A program made the translations under genes and the position numbers. Shown one piece after another: positions 10,793-22,857 of a stretch of 64,000 nucleotides of DNA. The stretch's first letter is position 1, and each line of letters opens with the position of its first letter. The DNA comes from Rhypophila decipiens. Taxonomy: Eukaryota; Ascomycota; Sordariomycetes; Sordariales; Naviculisporaceae. The notes under the pieces are model-generated. The model made no database searches, had not been told where the DNA came from, and was given only the letters and a program-made list of their open reading frames with translations. The DNA lies in contig MU858045.1 of assembly GCA_033297075.1 (NCBI GenBank), positions 868,001 through 932,000 of the forward strand. Direction: 5' to 3'.

Positions 10793-12821
10793 ATGTTCTG
10801 GTCGGGCACGCTTCTCAGCGCCACTGGCCCTTTGGCCAAGGCGTGGCTCTCTGCCAACCAGGAGCGCAAGGTGTCCAAGATGCAAATCTTGCAGCATAAC
10901 TTGCAAGACAGTGTCGATGCCATCATCACGCCCAACGATGCGCCTCTCGCCCTCCGTCTCAGTGGCCAGCTTCTTCTCGGCGTCGTCAGAATTTACAGTC
11001 GAAAGGCCCGTTATCTCCTCGACGACTGCAATGAGGCGCTCATGAAGATCAAGATGGTATGGTACTCCCCTTCCGCGCGTGGGTTTACGGGTGACAGCTA
11101 ACGCGACGTAGGCTTTCCGATCTACCGGTAATCACGACATTCCTGTAAACTTGCATGTGCAGAACAAAGAATCCCTCATGCTTCCCGATCGCATTACTCC
11201 CTATGACAACCTCGACCAGCTACCGGCACCTAGTATCGATTTCCTGTCGTCTCAAATCGAGGAAGTTACCTCAACTCCAATCAGCAGTCGCAAGAGTCGC
11301 TCGGCGCTACGCGACATCAATCTCCAGGAAGACTTCGACAACAGCCAATTTCTCCACGATAATACTCAGGAAGATGAGGAGCTGGCGCTGGCAAACAACG
11401 ACGATCTTGATCTTGAGTTGGACTTCGGGATGGATTTGGACGAACGGCCCACCAAGCAGATGGACCAGACCATTGAACTGGGCAGAGATGCGCCCGACGC
11501 CCGTGGTATTGACGAGGATCTGTTTAGTGAGATGGATATGGGAGGCCCCAGCAAGGATCGGACCGCCCGTGAAGCCTCCCTTGGCTTGGATCTGGATTTC
11601 GGTGACAATATTCAAATCCACGATGACGATGGAGACATCCAAATGCAGGACGACGACCTTCAGTTCAATGTCGATGATCAGTCAGCGATGCCTGGTGCTC
11701 TGGATATTAACGCTGCCAATGCTCCGGATATGAGCCGGGCTCGCATCTCTGAATCGCCACTCTCCGATATTGATGAAGAGTTCGCCAAGGAGGTCGAGAT
11801 GGAGTACAGCCGACACGCAAATACCGACATGTACGAGCCGGGTGATGAGCCAACAGAAGCCACCGTTGTGGCTCATCATGCTCGATCAAAGAAGAGAAAG
11901 CTTCTTCAGCCTGATGAGCAGACCATGCTTTCCAACCAAGCCCTCAAGGAACAGCAACAAAACCGCGAAAACATGCTTAGGCCACAATCTTTCATCTCCC
12001 ACGATCCCTACCTTCTCGGACTTGTGGACCTCCAGAAGAATGGTGGATTTATCAGCAACATCCTTCTCGAGGGACGCAGTGAAGCGTGGGCACCGGAACT
12101 CAAAGGTCTCCTTTCGTTGAGCTCGCTAAGACCCAACGAGCTCAAGAGGAAGCGGGATAGTGGAATCGCCGACATGGAGAGCGAAGAGGAGCATCGCAGG
12201 TCATCAAAGTCACCCCGCCTCGACCTGCCAGAAGACGAAACTATGGGTCTTGATAATGTTGCTGCGGCAAACCAGAGCGAGATGCCTGCAGATGGCACAG
12301 TGCTCGAGCTTGGAAATGACGACACTGCCATTTTCCACCAAGACGATCATGATGAAGGGAGGCCAGTATCAAGAGACGACAATACTACGTTGCCTGCGTT
12401 TGACGAGACACACGCTCCCATTGTACACCCAGCGGACAGCGGCCCGGTATCTATCGGTACCAAACACGCCGTTCACATTCTCCGAGACCTTTTTGGTGCC
12501 GAAGCGGCTACAAACGCCGAGAAACGCAAAAAGACCACTGTCGTGTTCCAGGACCTGTTGCCAGAGAACCGGACAACAAAAGCAGATGCCACCAAGATGT
12601 TTTTCGAGTGCCTTGTGCTTGCAACAAAAGACGCCATCAAGGTCGAGCAACCAGAAGGCGCACTTGGTGGCCCCATCAAGGTACGCGGCAAGCGTGGCCT
12701 GTGGGGAGACTGGGCTGAGCGCGAGGCCGGTGGCGAGATGGCTCAGCAAAGCCAACAACCAGAAGTCGATGAGCCCAGTCGGGTTGTTGAGTCCAGCTCT
12801 GCTGTTGCAGTCGAAGCATAG
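10793..12821 (+). CDS. RAD21: Cohesin kleisin subunit Rad21/Scc1
   Basis: Two exons, 10793-11056 (88 codons) and 11112-12821, give about 657 residues; the 55-bp intron has GTATGG, GCTAAC and GTAG. Rad21 closes the SMC1-SMC3 ring and is cut by separase at anaphase. The N-terminus is the Rad21/Rec8 domain that binds SMC3 (GPLAKAWLSANQERKVSK, then ILQHNLQDSVDAI). The middle is acidic and disordered (runs such as DLDLELDFGMDLDE). The C-terminus, about residues 560-610, is the winged helix that binds SMC1 (TTVVFQDLLPENRTT, then ATKMFFECLVLATKD). TIELGRD places a separase-like E-x-G-R at about R213. A basic KKRKLL near the middle may be a nuclear localisation signal. The start ATG follows GCCGCC, a strong context. 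The MFWSGTLLSATGPLAK start and length favour mitotic Rad21 over meiotic Rec8. It converges on the PTPA gene. Confidence 0.93.
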
Positions 12822-13897
12822 GATGCTTGATGTGTTTGTTTTCGTTGTTGTTTTTCTCCCCTTCCCTGTCAAAAACGGTGTCTGTCAATAAGCTGCATTA
12901 TCTTATTAATGTTTGGTGGAAACAGCCTGGCGGCCAGGTGTGTTTGTTTCGTGTACAAAGCATTATAACCTTTTGTCTTGACGCTCTAGGTCTCATTTTC
13001 TATACTCTTTCTGGGTGGGTGGTTGGTCGGTTAGCTGGCATATTCTCTCTGTTCTTACTCTTTGCTCTTATTCTCTTGTCCAGGGTTTTCCCTTTCAACA
13101 GTTTTTTGGTCTGTCACACGACCAAGTGGCGTTTGGCGCTCCGGAAAGACTGGAAGATACCAAAACTCCCTTGTATGGAAGAGGCTCTTTCTCTAGTCGC
13201 TTATGGTTTGCTTGTTTTTGGGTTATTCATTATTTCTTATTCATATCATCTTGACTTGTGGCGGTATTAGTTGGAGGCAAAGTAGCGACTGTTTTGGTCT
13301 GGTTGCACGGGACAAACGCAATGGCAGACTCCCTGATTCCTTTGATGGATTGGGATTAGGATTTCTCTCTGGACAATGTAGGATAAGATCTTATCTGCGT
13401 TGAATCAATTCTTTGTACCTACCTACCTATAGCATGAAGCAGGCCTGCATGAAGCATGCATACGCTTGAGAGCAAGCAAAGCAACAAACTAAAGTTTAAG
13501 AAGTATCAGTTCATTGCCTTTGTGAGTGTGGGTTAGTAACACGTGAATATGAAACCATTACGTCCCTTGGGAAGGAACATGAGAGAGGAAGCTTTTCAAT
13601 GCCCGATCTATCATAATCATTTTATACTACGAAAGCGAGATAAATATACTGTTCAGTTCTATCTGAACTTGCTTTGTCTATCGGATTAATCAGTATGTCG
13701 GACCCTATGTACCATGATAACTCCTCACAACGCCGTGCCTTTCAAATATAGCAATATTGACAATAACAAACCCGCGAGCCAATCTATTGACACAGCACCT
13801 GTACCATCGTTGTACCGGTATGCCCACATATACCAGCTTATGCACAAGCCCGCCAACAGGCAGAAAAATAAATAAAGAAAACGACAATGGGAGCACC
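12822..13897. other. Convergent 3' intergenic region
   Basis: This 1.08-kb stretch lies between the tail-to-tail RAD21 and PTPA genes. It is T-rich on the plus strand near RAD21, which creates a hydrophobic 147-codon frame I regard as a 3' UTR artefact. I see no RNA gene or repeat array apart from small CTACCTACCTA and GCATGAAGCA duplications near 13420-13460. Confidence 0.5.
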
Positions 13898-15253
13898 TCA
13901 ATCAAAAGGAATCCTCCTCAAAGTCTCCCCACCAGTTCGTTTCTGCATCTCCTTCGCAGCAGCAATACTACTGGGCACCTTGATGCCGCAACAATCTCCC
14001 CAACCACTAGCCTGATGAACGTGCCTCACCCCGTCCTTATCAAACACCTCCACCTCACCCAACTCATCTTCACTATCGTCCCCCTCTTTATCACCCTCCC
14101 GCTCACTCATGCCATCCGCAGCGGGAATCAGACTTCCAAACAAGAAATGCTGCATAACGGGCAGTTTCTTGAGGACCTCGTTGACAAACATGCGTCTCAT
14201 GCCTCCCTCGATTTTGCTCCATGACTTGGAGCTGCTGATGTCGTCTAGCATGGGACTGTGCCATCTCAACCCTTTAACCGTCTTGGTGCTGTTCACAAAC
14301 GCCACCTGCCCGAGGTACAGATACTCGTCGCCAAACTCTTCGAGCGTAAGTTCTTGGTGGATCGACTTGGGCGTGATATACGGGTGGTCAAGTAGCTGGC
14401 TTGCTCCGAAAAGAAAAGGGAGGAATTGGTAATCGTCTAGTCCCCATACTCCGTGGGAACCTGCCGGTTCGAGGTAGTAGGTTGATTGTACTAGACGCAT
14501 GACCTCTAGGTAGCGGTTGAAGACGCGGAGGACGAGGGCCTTGAAGTCTTCACGTTGGAGGATGTTGAGCTGGTAGAGACAGAGCAGCCACATTATGAAG
14601 TTGAGCTCGTGGCCGGAACCGTAGTCGATGCGGGAGCGGTTGCCGAATGAATGGGTGAGGTAGGTCGAGACTTCGGCGATGGCGTCGGGGTTGGTGACAC
14701 CTAGGGCTGAGTGCCATTCTGATGCTCGTGACTTGATCTTGTCGACGAATATACGGAATTTTTTGTTACCGAAGCGAGATCCGCCCTGGTCGTCGGGTGG
14801 TGAGTCGCGGCATTGCGTCTCGGCGTCGTTAAGGATTCGGAGGATCGTGGTTACTGCAGGGCTGAGAGCTGCGTCGTCTTTGGTGGCGGAGATGGGGGTG
14901 CCTGCCACGGATTCGGAGAGCGAGAATACGAAGGAGAGGATAAGTGAGTAGGTCGGAGAAGAGATGAAAAGTTCATGATCGGCCGGGGAGAGTATGCGGC
15001 GCGTGGGAACCTTGAAGGACAGGGCAGAGAGGTCTGGTCGAGGCGGAAGAGCAGGAGTTTCGGGGACCGGAGTTTGGTTGGCCGGTTCGCTTCTTTTCCG
15101 TCGAGGTTCGAGCTTGGGGATTAGCTTCTTGAGGTTGGGAATACCAGATACCGACCCGGAAGGGTTGGATGTCGCCGGACCAGCTTCGGAGCTTGGAGGC
15201 GCAGGAGGGGCGCCCGCGGGGGAGGGGCCCTGGGCCGCGTGAGCGTCAGACAT
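13898..15253 (-). CDS. Serine/threonine phosphatase 2A activator (PTPA/Rrd family)
   Basis: One exon of 451 residues from the ATG at 15253; a longer frame to 15313 has only a TTG and no ATG. PTPA proteins are peptidyl-prolyl isomerases that activate PP2A-type phosphatases and their Tap42-bound forms in the cytosol and nucleus. The first 75 residues are Pro/Ala/Ser-rich and disordered. The PTPA fold follows, with hallmark blocks YGSGHELNFIMWLLCLYQLN and GLDDYQFLPFLFGASQLLDH, then HSPMLDDISSSKSWSKIEGG. After the core, an acidic linker (EREGDKEGDDSEDELGEVEV) leads to a Cys-containing tail, GWGDCCGIKVPS. Fungi carry two paralogues, Rrd1 and Rrd2. The long C-terminal extension should separate them, but I cannot assign it with certainty from sequence alone. 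The gene is divergent from RRP46, with 451 bp between the start codons. Confidence 0.92.
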   Translation of the reverse strand: MSDAHAAQGPSPAGAPPAPPSSEAGPATSNPSGSVSGIPNLKKLIPKLEPRRKRSEPANQTPVPETPALPPRPDLSALSFKVPTRRILSPADHELFISSPTYSLILSFVFSLSESVAGTPISATKDDAALSPAVTTILRILNDAETQCRDSPPDDQGGSRFGNKKFRIFVDKIKSRASEWHSALGVTNPDAIAEVSTYLTHSFGNRSRIDYGSGHELNFIMWLLCLYQLNILQREDFKALVLRVFNRYLEVMRLVQSTYYLEPAGSHGVWGLDDYQFLPFLFGASQLLDHPYITPKSIHQELTLEEFGDEYLYLGQVAFVNSTKTVKGLRWHSPMLDDISSSKSWSKIEGGMRRMFVNEVLKKLPVMQHFLFGSLIPAADGMSEREGDKEGDDSEDELGEVEVFDKDGVRHVHQASGWGDCCGIKVPSSIAAAKEMQKRTGGETLRRIPFD

Positions 15254-15704
15254 GGCGCTCGTGTAGATGGAGATATTCGAAGTGGAGATGGTTGCTATGG
15301 GAGTACTCTGCAAAGTATGTGTAGCGATGCTTCGATTTTTGTTCTCTTGTCATTCGATATATCGACGAGTAGATGGAAGCTGTGACAGTTGAGGTCTTGG
15401 AAAGGAGGTCAAATCGAATGACTGGATGCCCCACGATTTGAAAGCAGCAAGCAGCAAGCAGCTGCGAGCTGAGAGGGGCCCCGCTAGAGCTTGCTGCAGG
15501 CCGCTGGTAAATTGCGGGGCATTCCAGCACCACAGGGGCAGCTGCATCCACTGATTCCAGTCCCCTGTGGAGGCTGCAACCTGCAGGCGTCCACGCAGCG
15601 GAAACAGTTCATCAACGCCAAGAAAAGAGGCTCACCAAACGAAAAAGTTGAAATCCACGACCAAACAAGTGAGACTCGCCAATTGCACAGTCCACCACAG
15701 CAAA
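15254..15704. promoter_or_regulatory. Bidirectional promoter, PTPA / RRP46
   Basis: A 451-bp interval between two divergent start codons must hold both promoters and both 5' UTRs. It contains a run of GCAGCAAGCAGCAAGCAGC near 15440-15460 and several CTGCAG/GCTGCA elements, but no TATA box that I would defend. Confidence 0.5.
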
Positions 15705-16618
15705 ATGACAGCAAACACAGCACCAGAAGCTGCCCTCGGGGTACTGCCAAAAGCAGATGGATCTGCCAAGTATTCTCATGCTGGATACACAATAACTGCC
15801 TCGGTGAATGGGCCGCTCGAGGCCCAGAGAAAGGATGAACATCCGAATGAGGCTCATGTCGATGTCATCGTACGACCTGCCGCAGGGGTTGGAGGTGAGT
15901 CGAGTCCTTTGCTATTCCCAATTCTGCCCCTTGCTTGTCTTGAGCATCACTCTTAATAATTATATAAATCACAGCCACCCGAGAACGACATCTGGAATCC
16001 GTCTTGCAATCTTCTCTGTCCCAAATCATTCTAGTGAAAAACTTTCCTCGAGGCCTGATCCAGATCGTTCTTCAGATTGAAGAAACACCCGAGAACGACT
16101 ATGTGAACACGAAGCTCGTTCAGGCTAGTGTGGTACGTGTAGCCATTCAAGTTGGCATTCACTTGCTTGTGTATTGTGTCTTTGCTAATCAACCACGATA
16201 GAACTTCCCCATCATGCCGGCTCTGTTCCAGACGTGCATCCTTGCCCTTCTTTCGGCTGCTGTGCCAATGAGGGCGACTGCGACAGCGAGTGTCGTAGCT
16301 ATTGTTTTGGAGGGCGAAAAGAAGAAGACGGTGGTTGACCCTACTCCCAAGCAGCTCCAAACGGCACAGTCGGTTCACGTTCTGGCTTTTACGTCCCACG
16401 ACGAACTCTTGCTCGCCGAGAGTGAAGGTGACTTTACGGTCCAGGAGTGGGATGAGATCTACGAGACTGCCAAAGGAATCTGCTGCAGACCCCAGACCAG
16501 GAAATCCGGGGCCGAGATGGTGCTGGACGAAGCTGATGTGGCGGGACAAGCTGATATGCGCCAGTTCATCCGGTCTACCATGGAGGGCAAGGTTGCGGCG
16601 GATCTCCATTGGAAGTGA
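15705..16618 (+). CDS. RRP46: Exosome complex RNase PH-like subunit Rrp46 (EXOSC5)
   Basis: Three exons give about 254 residues: 15705-15894, 15975-16132 and 16202-16618, with introns of 80 and 69 bp bounded by GTGAGT/ACAG and GTACGT/ATAG. Rrp46 is one of six RNase PH-fold proteins of the exosome barrel, used in 3' processing and decay of RNA in nucleus and cytoplasm. The N-terminus carries the start of the RNase PH fold (GYTITASVNGPLEAQRKDE), with the family HVDVIVRP strand just before intron 1. Exon 2 supplies LVKNFPRGLIQIVLQI. Exon 3 supplies MPALFQTCILALLSAAVPMR, followed by a variable hydrophobic domain. As in other eukaryotic Rrp46 proteins, the phosphorolytic active-site residues are not evident, so a structural role is expected. 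An overlapping long ORF in another frame (16302-17327) is a shadow. Confidence 0.88.
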
Positions 16619-19600
16619 AAACGGCGTGTGTTATCGGATTGCCTCACCTCGCCTCCAAGACCAGGCGAGATGTCTTGCCAAGATACCTGGAGGCGAGGCC
16701 TTCGACGGACGACTGCGTCATGAAGCGCTGCCAAAACCCACTCGGATCACGAACACGATCTCTCCGACGAGATGGCGAGAGACCAAGCTGTGTGATGGAA
16801 CCCGTGGGCGGCTGGAGGAAACTGTGGACTCTTGGAAGCATGTTGATGGAAGAATTGGAAGCATAATACCCCAGAGACAGCCTGCCGTCAAACGGCTTCA
16901 GAAGTTTGCGAATCATCTTTCGGCAGTCGTTACGGCACTTGAACAGCTGGGGCTTAACGGATATCCGTACAATCTGGGGCTGGTGCCCACTGTCCTTAGA
17001 GAGAGTGGTAATCCCGTCTGGGATTTTTGCGAAATTTGTCCGAACCTTGTTCGCTTGGAAAACTGTCATGTTACGTGGAGTGTGGTGTGTGCGGTCAGGA
17101 TTTTAGGGGGGAAGCCCGAAAGGCTCAAACATGTTGTGGATCCCGCCTCCGTGGTTGTGTTTGGGAATCAAGAGTTATGGGCTGAGGCCATGTTTCATCT
17201 CACCTCTGCTCCTTGCCAGTTGCAAGGGGTGCGACCCAAGACTTCTTTCAGTGGTCGGTTGCGACAAAAAAGAGAGAGCCAAGTCGACTTGTTCTTGATG
17301 GTTAATGTCAAGGTTAAAAACTTATGATGCTTTTTTCCCTTTACCTAATCTCGTTCAAGTTTGGACCTTGGCGCTGACCTTTGATAATTTCAGTGTTCAG
17401 TGTTTTGTTTCCAAGCACCAAGTCTGTTTCTATGTGCCCCACTCGAACATGGCCCCTTTTCTGACTTGCCCCTAATGTGGGGGTTCGCCGCCAAAACAAT
17501 CGCAGTTGAGACGGAGAGCGATTGCTTGTTCTGGCCTTTGGTCATGATGCACAGCTTTGCCTTGTCTTGATCACTTAACTTTTGAGGTGTTGCCGTACGG
17601 GCGAGTCAGGACTTAGCCTCGTGTTCCGCCGCGATCATCGAAGCTTCTCTGGGTATTCTGATGATCGTCAGCAACCGCTTAAACGGCTTTGGCGCGCGAA
17701 CGATATGCGATTGTGTGATCCTTGCGGGTCAGACGGGAAAGAATACTCCTCTGCAGCTCACCGCCTCTCATAATTCGCTGGTTGAGGGAGGAAACGTTTC
17801 CAAACATCTTTGCAAATCTGTGGCAAGCGTGACTGCAGAAGCGCATCAAGATCCCCGGCGAAGTGGCCAAGGGACAAGGGAAGCCTTCCTCACAGACTGA
17901 GCCTGGAACCTCGCGTTATGCGGCTACTCGACTCCGCTGTGGGGGAACAGGCTCCAGGCCCGGGCTGGCAAACCCAGCGGGCTCAACCGCTAGCGTTGCA
18001 GCGAAACGTTATCCCCAGGCCCCATTTCAGCTCCTCAGCCGAGACCTCATTGGTCCGTTTCACAGATTGACCTGCAATGGCAATCCGTGCCTTTCAACGA
18101 TGCCGCACTAACGTCTCCCCCTTGAGCCTCCTCCTGCCTTGGAGTCTCACATCGCCGGCGAACCCCAATCAACCCCCAGCCGTGCCAGGGCAGGATGAGA
18201 CTCTGGCATGCTGAAGTCGTCCAGTCAAGGTGTTGACATCGAGCCCCTGTGTAACTTGTGCCCTTTCTTTTCCTCGGAGTGACTTGCTCCTCCTGCTTCA
18301 GGCTTAGCCGACTATCCGCGAATGGAGCTTTAGGACGGATATGGGACTGCCAACAGATATACAGCATATCGGTAAACAACACAGATGTTCCCTGGTCCTA
18401 GCGGTCACTATTATTATCTCGCCATGCTGGCAAGATAGTGGCCCCTTAATTCGTTTCTACAGTCTAAGGGGCGAGCCTCCCAGCGATGTTGTTTGCAGCG
18501 GCGCCTCTCTCCTGCGCTGCGAGTTTCCGACTAGGAACTCAGACTCCATGTCTGAAGATACGCGTCATGATCGAGAACCAATAAAGCACCCGAGTGGGTA
18601 AATGATAGGTTCCGCGAGAAGAGAATCATCAGTAAGGATATCTCGTCCCAAGACTGGAACGAGGTGCCGTGAGTGCCGCTCATCCCCAGTTCTCCACCAA
18701 CCTCATGCCCTCTGGACGCCCAGACTGATGTTGTCGGAAAGTACGTACCTTTTATCTTGCGTGCGTGCAGCAGGGGTCAGCTCCTTGAAGCTAGCCACCA
18801 GATCCTTGCCCATGCTCTTGGGAGCTCCATCACGATGTCAAGCTGCAACCACCTCCGTCATGTCTCGCAAGTCGTTGAAAGTTCAGCGCGCTTTCTGTCG
18901 TTATCAGATATTAAACCCAAACATCGGTCACGGCATGTTTCTCTTTTTCCTCTTCTCGTCTGGTCTTTAGTCTTCTCGATTGTTGACCCAACCAAGCCTT
19001 CGTTCACCTTTCTTTCTTCGCTTCTTCAGCCTCACCTTTCATCAATCGAAGCAAGAGCTCTGGTAGTTCTAGCAATTACCATTGTCCTTTGTCTTCGGAT
19101 TTCCATTCATTCTTACCAAACACTTTGCTTCTTTTCCGGCTAGTCCTTGCACCGTTTTTATCTTCGATTCGTATATATACTTTTTTGTTCGACGTAGCAT
19201 ATCAGCATTTTAATAGCTCGGCTTTCTCGGTTTCGGTCATCATCATCATCTTCATCACCCAATACAACAAGCATCGGCTGCATCCTCTTTCTCTCACCTC
19301 GGGTCTCTTTCTTCAACATATTCTTGGCATAGACTGTCAATAATAAATCTTTGCCGGTCATTCAGTCAACTTGAACTCGTTCAACCAACTCCTCCGGACC
19401 ACGTGCAGCGATATCTGCACCCCAGATCACATTGCCCAAAGCACAGCGCCAATCGAGTTGGTCCTTTCCAGAGGTTGAAGCCCAAGCGGCCTTTTAAGTT
19501 GTGGTTAGTGTTGGTTCTGCTTTTGCTTCCTTCTCCCAACGGCGAGCCTTCTATGCAACCCCACCAAAGCAGATGATGGCCCGTCAATGTTACCCCTCTT

Positions 19601-20512
19601 GCACGGAACTCATGATATGCCATCACATTCTGCCGAGTTTTGTTACCTCCCGGCTGCATATACTAGCTGTCCAGTGAGCGGCTGTATATCGGATTTTGGA
19701 GTTAATCGGGACTCATCACGAACCATTGTCTTGTCACCAGTCGTTCTTTATCACTCGTGGGATTCAATTTGGGGCCCATGGGAGTTCTATTATCGAATCC
19801 CGCCATCCCCCGTAGGATCATGCACATGATGAGGTGTGGAGGGAATCGTCATGATAGCTACGTTCGAGTTGCCTTTACCGGATCCATTGTCCGTCGTGTG
19901 GAACAATGGAACGAACCGAATGAGACACGGAACTAACAGTTCATGCGGAAGGATTAGATCAGATTTCTGTCTCTGGCACCGCAACTCCGAGATCGCGAAA
20001 AGCAGGCCAGCACAGTCAGCCACCCGACCGAACATCAAATCGAAGCGAGACGAATTCTGTGACACGTCGGCCACATCGTCAAAATATCCGACCGGGGCAA
20101 ACAGCAGAGTGACGTCGTCAGAAGAGAGGCAAGGAGCACTGCACCGGGTTTTTCGGCTGCAATCACTACCGCAAAGTGCAGCTTTGGAGTAACACGGAAT
20201 ATTTGCCCATCTCGCCTTGCATTGTGCATTGCAGTTGCAGGTCTCGTTTCCCGCCAGATCCGTTAGAATCGTGTTCTCGGGGCCAAGCCCGATAGTTCCA
20301 GCGCAACTTGCGGTGCGACCAGGCGTTTATCTGGTGAGTGATTACAGCGTCCTTGCAGCGCACTACTGCACTAGCTTGTGCTGGTCCCTGGTGCCCTGCA
20401 GCAACCACGAGTGATTGGGGACTTGGCTAAAACTGGAAGCCGACGCCCAGAAAACCCGTCAAGGAAAGACCGAAAATAGCACCACCGACCTCCACCTGAA
20501 CAAGAAGACACC
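16619..20512. other. Long intergenic region upstream of the NAD kinase, no supported gene
   Basis: These 3.9 kb separate RRP46 from the NAD kinase start. Many frames of 80-156 codons are open, but none shows a family motif, a proper start and good splice partners. Between about 18,930 and 19,640 the plus strand is pyrimidine-rich with CTTCTTC, TCATCATC and CACCTTTC runs, the texture of a fungal core promoter and long leader. It could belong to an unrecognised transcript or to an extended NAD kinase 5' UTR. I cannot support an RNA gene here. Confidence 0.4.
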
Positions 20513-22857
20513 ATGTCGGCACCAATTTATTCCCCCACCACCATTCACCCAGCCCTCGGTGCAGGTGCTGCGGGCACTGAAAATCAGAATCCCACCACCC
20601 AGCAGGTGGCCCTACAGGTATGTCGGCCGGTCGCCTCTTTAGTAGTACCCCTTGTCTTGGCTATTCCCGTTCCCCTCTCCGCCCCGCCTCAGAACAACAC
20701 ACCCACATGGGCCATGCTCCATATACCCCGAATCGCAAACCCCAGCCCACCGCATCTCCTGTCACACACACCACCCCTAAAAGACCAATCTGGTACCTAT
20801 CCGAGAGTACGTAGTCCGCACTTCTCGCAGCTGTATCTCGGACGGACGTGAAAGCCCATATATTAAATGTTGCTTCACCCACACACACCGACTCTGGCGC
20901 TGACTTGAGACCTTTTGCGAACAAAGCAGGATCCTGACCTGTCGAGTCCACAGTCGCAGTTACCTCTTCAGTCTCCCCTCCTGGAACAGCTAAGCCGAAA
21001 TGTCGACAGCATTGATCAACTGCTCCATCACCCGTTCTACCTCAGCTCTCCCAAGTCGGCCCCGCCTTCAGCGTCTCTAAACGGACCCGGTCCTGGTTCC
21101 CAAGGCCCTCTGGATCTCACTACCGACCACGCGGACTCTGGACCGTCGGCCGCGGTCACCAGGCCCGTCCCACCGCCTTTGGCACACCAGCGTAAACCGT
21201 CACACTCGTCTGGCCAAGGTCACGGACTTGGTCACCGCAAGAGCGCGCCTTCTATCGACTCTGTCCCGCGACAGACTATTATGAAAGCATTGGCCTCGGT
21301 GGCCCGCAACAACAAACCCGAAGCACTCTCCCTGACAGGCATGCTGTCAGCCCACAACACCATCATGACCCAAGGACAGCAAGGAACCACGGCCGACCAC
21401 CGGCCCTCGACCGCGTCTTCACAAAAGCTGTGCGACGCCCTCAACGGCCTTGCGCAGGCACAGAACTCGCGCACTCTGAACATGACACCCACAGCTTTCC
21501 CTTCGCTCCAGTCCCCCTGTTTCTACCACAACCGCTTCGATGATGCCGTCGACATTGATAAGGTCTTGGAGGAGATCAAGCAAGACGAATACATGTCGCA
21601 TTCTCGCCTAGTACAGACCGCCACCGGCGTGAGGGAGGTATCCAAGCAGCTCCAAAGACGCCCCATCAAACGCGCCGTCCGGAACGTCATGATCGTCACC
21701 AAGGCTCGTGATAACCAGCTGGTATTGCTCACTCGCGAGTTGACCCAATGGCTCCTCCGGACCCCTCGCTACGGCTCCGATCTGGGCGTCAATGTCTATG
21801 TCGACGCTCAGCTGCGCGGCTCAAAGCGCTTTGGCACGCAGAGTATTCTTGACGAGAATCCGCGCTACCAAGACATGCTCCGGTTCTGGACGCCCGACCT
21901 CTGCTGGAGCCAGCCCGAGAAGTTTGACCTGGTCTTGACCCTCGGCGGTGACGGAACCGTGCTCTTCACTTCGTGGCTCTTCCAGCGCATTGTGCCACCA
22001 ACGCTGTCCTTTAGCCTGGGCAGTCTTGGCTTTCTGACGACTTTCGAGTTTGAAAAGTACAAGGACCATCTCAATCGCGTCATGGGGAGCGATGGCATGC
22101 GCGTCAACCTGCGCATGCGCTTCACCTGCACAGTATACCGGAACGGGCTCAACCAGGAGGTTGAAGAGGGCGAGCAATTTGAGGTTCTCAACGAGCTCGT
22201 CATTGACCGTGGCCCGTCGCCATATGTCTCCAACCTTGAGTTGTACGGCGATGATGAGTTGTTGACTGTTGTCCAGGCGGATGGCTGCATCTTTTCCACC
22301 CCGACTGGTAAGTGTTTTTCATATGCTGTTGGTTGATAACCAGAAATGGTGCTAACTCGATTTGTCCAGGATCTACGGCCTACTCATTATCAGCTGGTGG
22401 CTCCCTTGTCCACCCAGACATTCCTGCCATTCTCCTCACTCCCATTTGCCCACACACTCTGTCCTTCCGTCCCATGGTATTATCAGACACCATGCTGCTG
22501 AGGGTATCCGTCCCTCGCAATAGCCGGGCGACAGCCTACTGTGCATTTGACGGCAAAGGTCGTGTTGAGCTCAAACAGGGCGACCACGTAACTATCACGG
22601 CCTCGCAGTATCCTTTCCCAACCGTAGTCCGAACGGATACCGAGTGGTTTGACAGTGTTTCACGGACTTTGAGGTGGAACACACGCGCCGCGACGCAGAA
22701 GGGCTTTGACACTGGGTCGTCTGCGAATAGCGAGGATGGCAAGGGGGAAGAGGACAACGGGTGGGACATTGATACCGACTCTGCTTGCTATGTGAGCGAG
22801 GAGGGCAGTGTCAGCGCGAGTCCTTTACGGAGGCAGATGAGTCTGCTGGGCATGTGA
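20513..22857 (+). CDS. ATP-NAD kinase (Utr1/Pos5 superfamily)
   Basis: The proposed four exons give about 694 residues: 20513-20617, 20693-20806, 20930-22307 and 22370-22857. The enzyme phosphorylates NAD+ to NADP+ with ATP, the only route to new NADP(H). The catalytic core shows LVLTLGGDGTVLFTSWLFQR (GGDGT at about residue 411), then NELVIDRGPSPYVSNLELY. The conserved block TPTGSTAYSLSAGGSLVHP is created only by the last splice, which confirms that junction. The N-terminal 250 residues are Ser/Pro-rich, as in fungal Utr1-like kinases. Exon 1 ends CAG|GTATGT and exon 2 ends AGA|GTACGT; both keep phase 0 and join in frame. Exon 2 could instead be skipped without breaking the frame, and another frame of the same DNA is also open, so the N-terminus is tentative. 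The C-terminus is acidic and ends RRQMSLLGM. No mitochondrial presequence is obvious, so a cytosolic enzyme is likely. Confidence 0.88.

Noticed and set aside
12827..13270. 147-residue hydrophobic, membrane-like ORF downstream of RAD21
   Set aside because: T-rich 3' flank gives Phe, Leu and Val codons by composition; no start context, family match or splice support.
16302..17327. 341-codon plus-strand ORF overlapping the end of RRP46
   Set aside because: Its first third is RRP46 coding DNA read out of frame, and the rest has no motif or good start. It is a chance open frame.
18673..19143. 156-codon plus-strand ORF with a hydrophobic tail in the RRP46-NAD kinase gap
   Set aside because: Lies in CT-rich leader-like DNA; the amino-acid pattern follows base composition and I recognise no motif. 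Transcript data could revive it.
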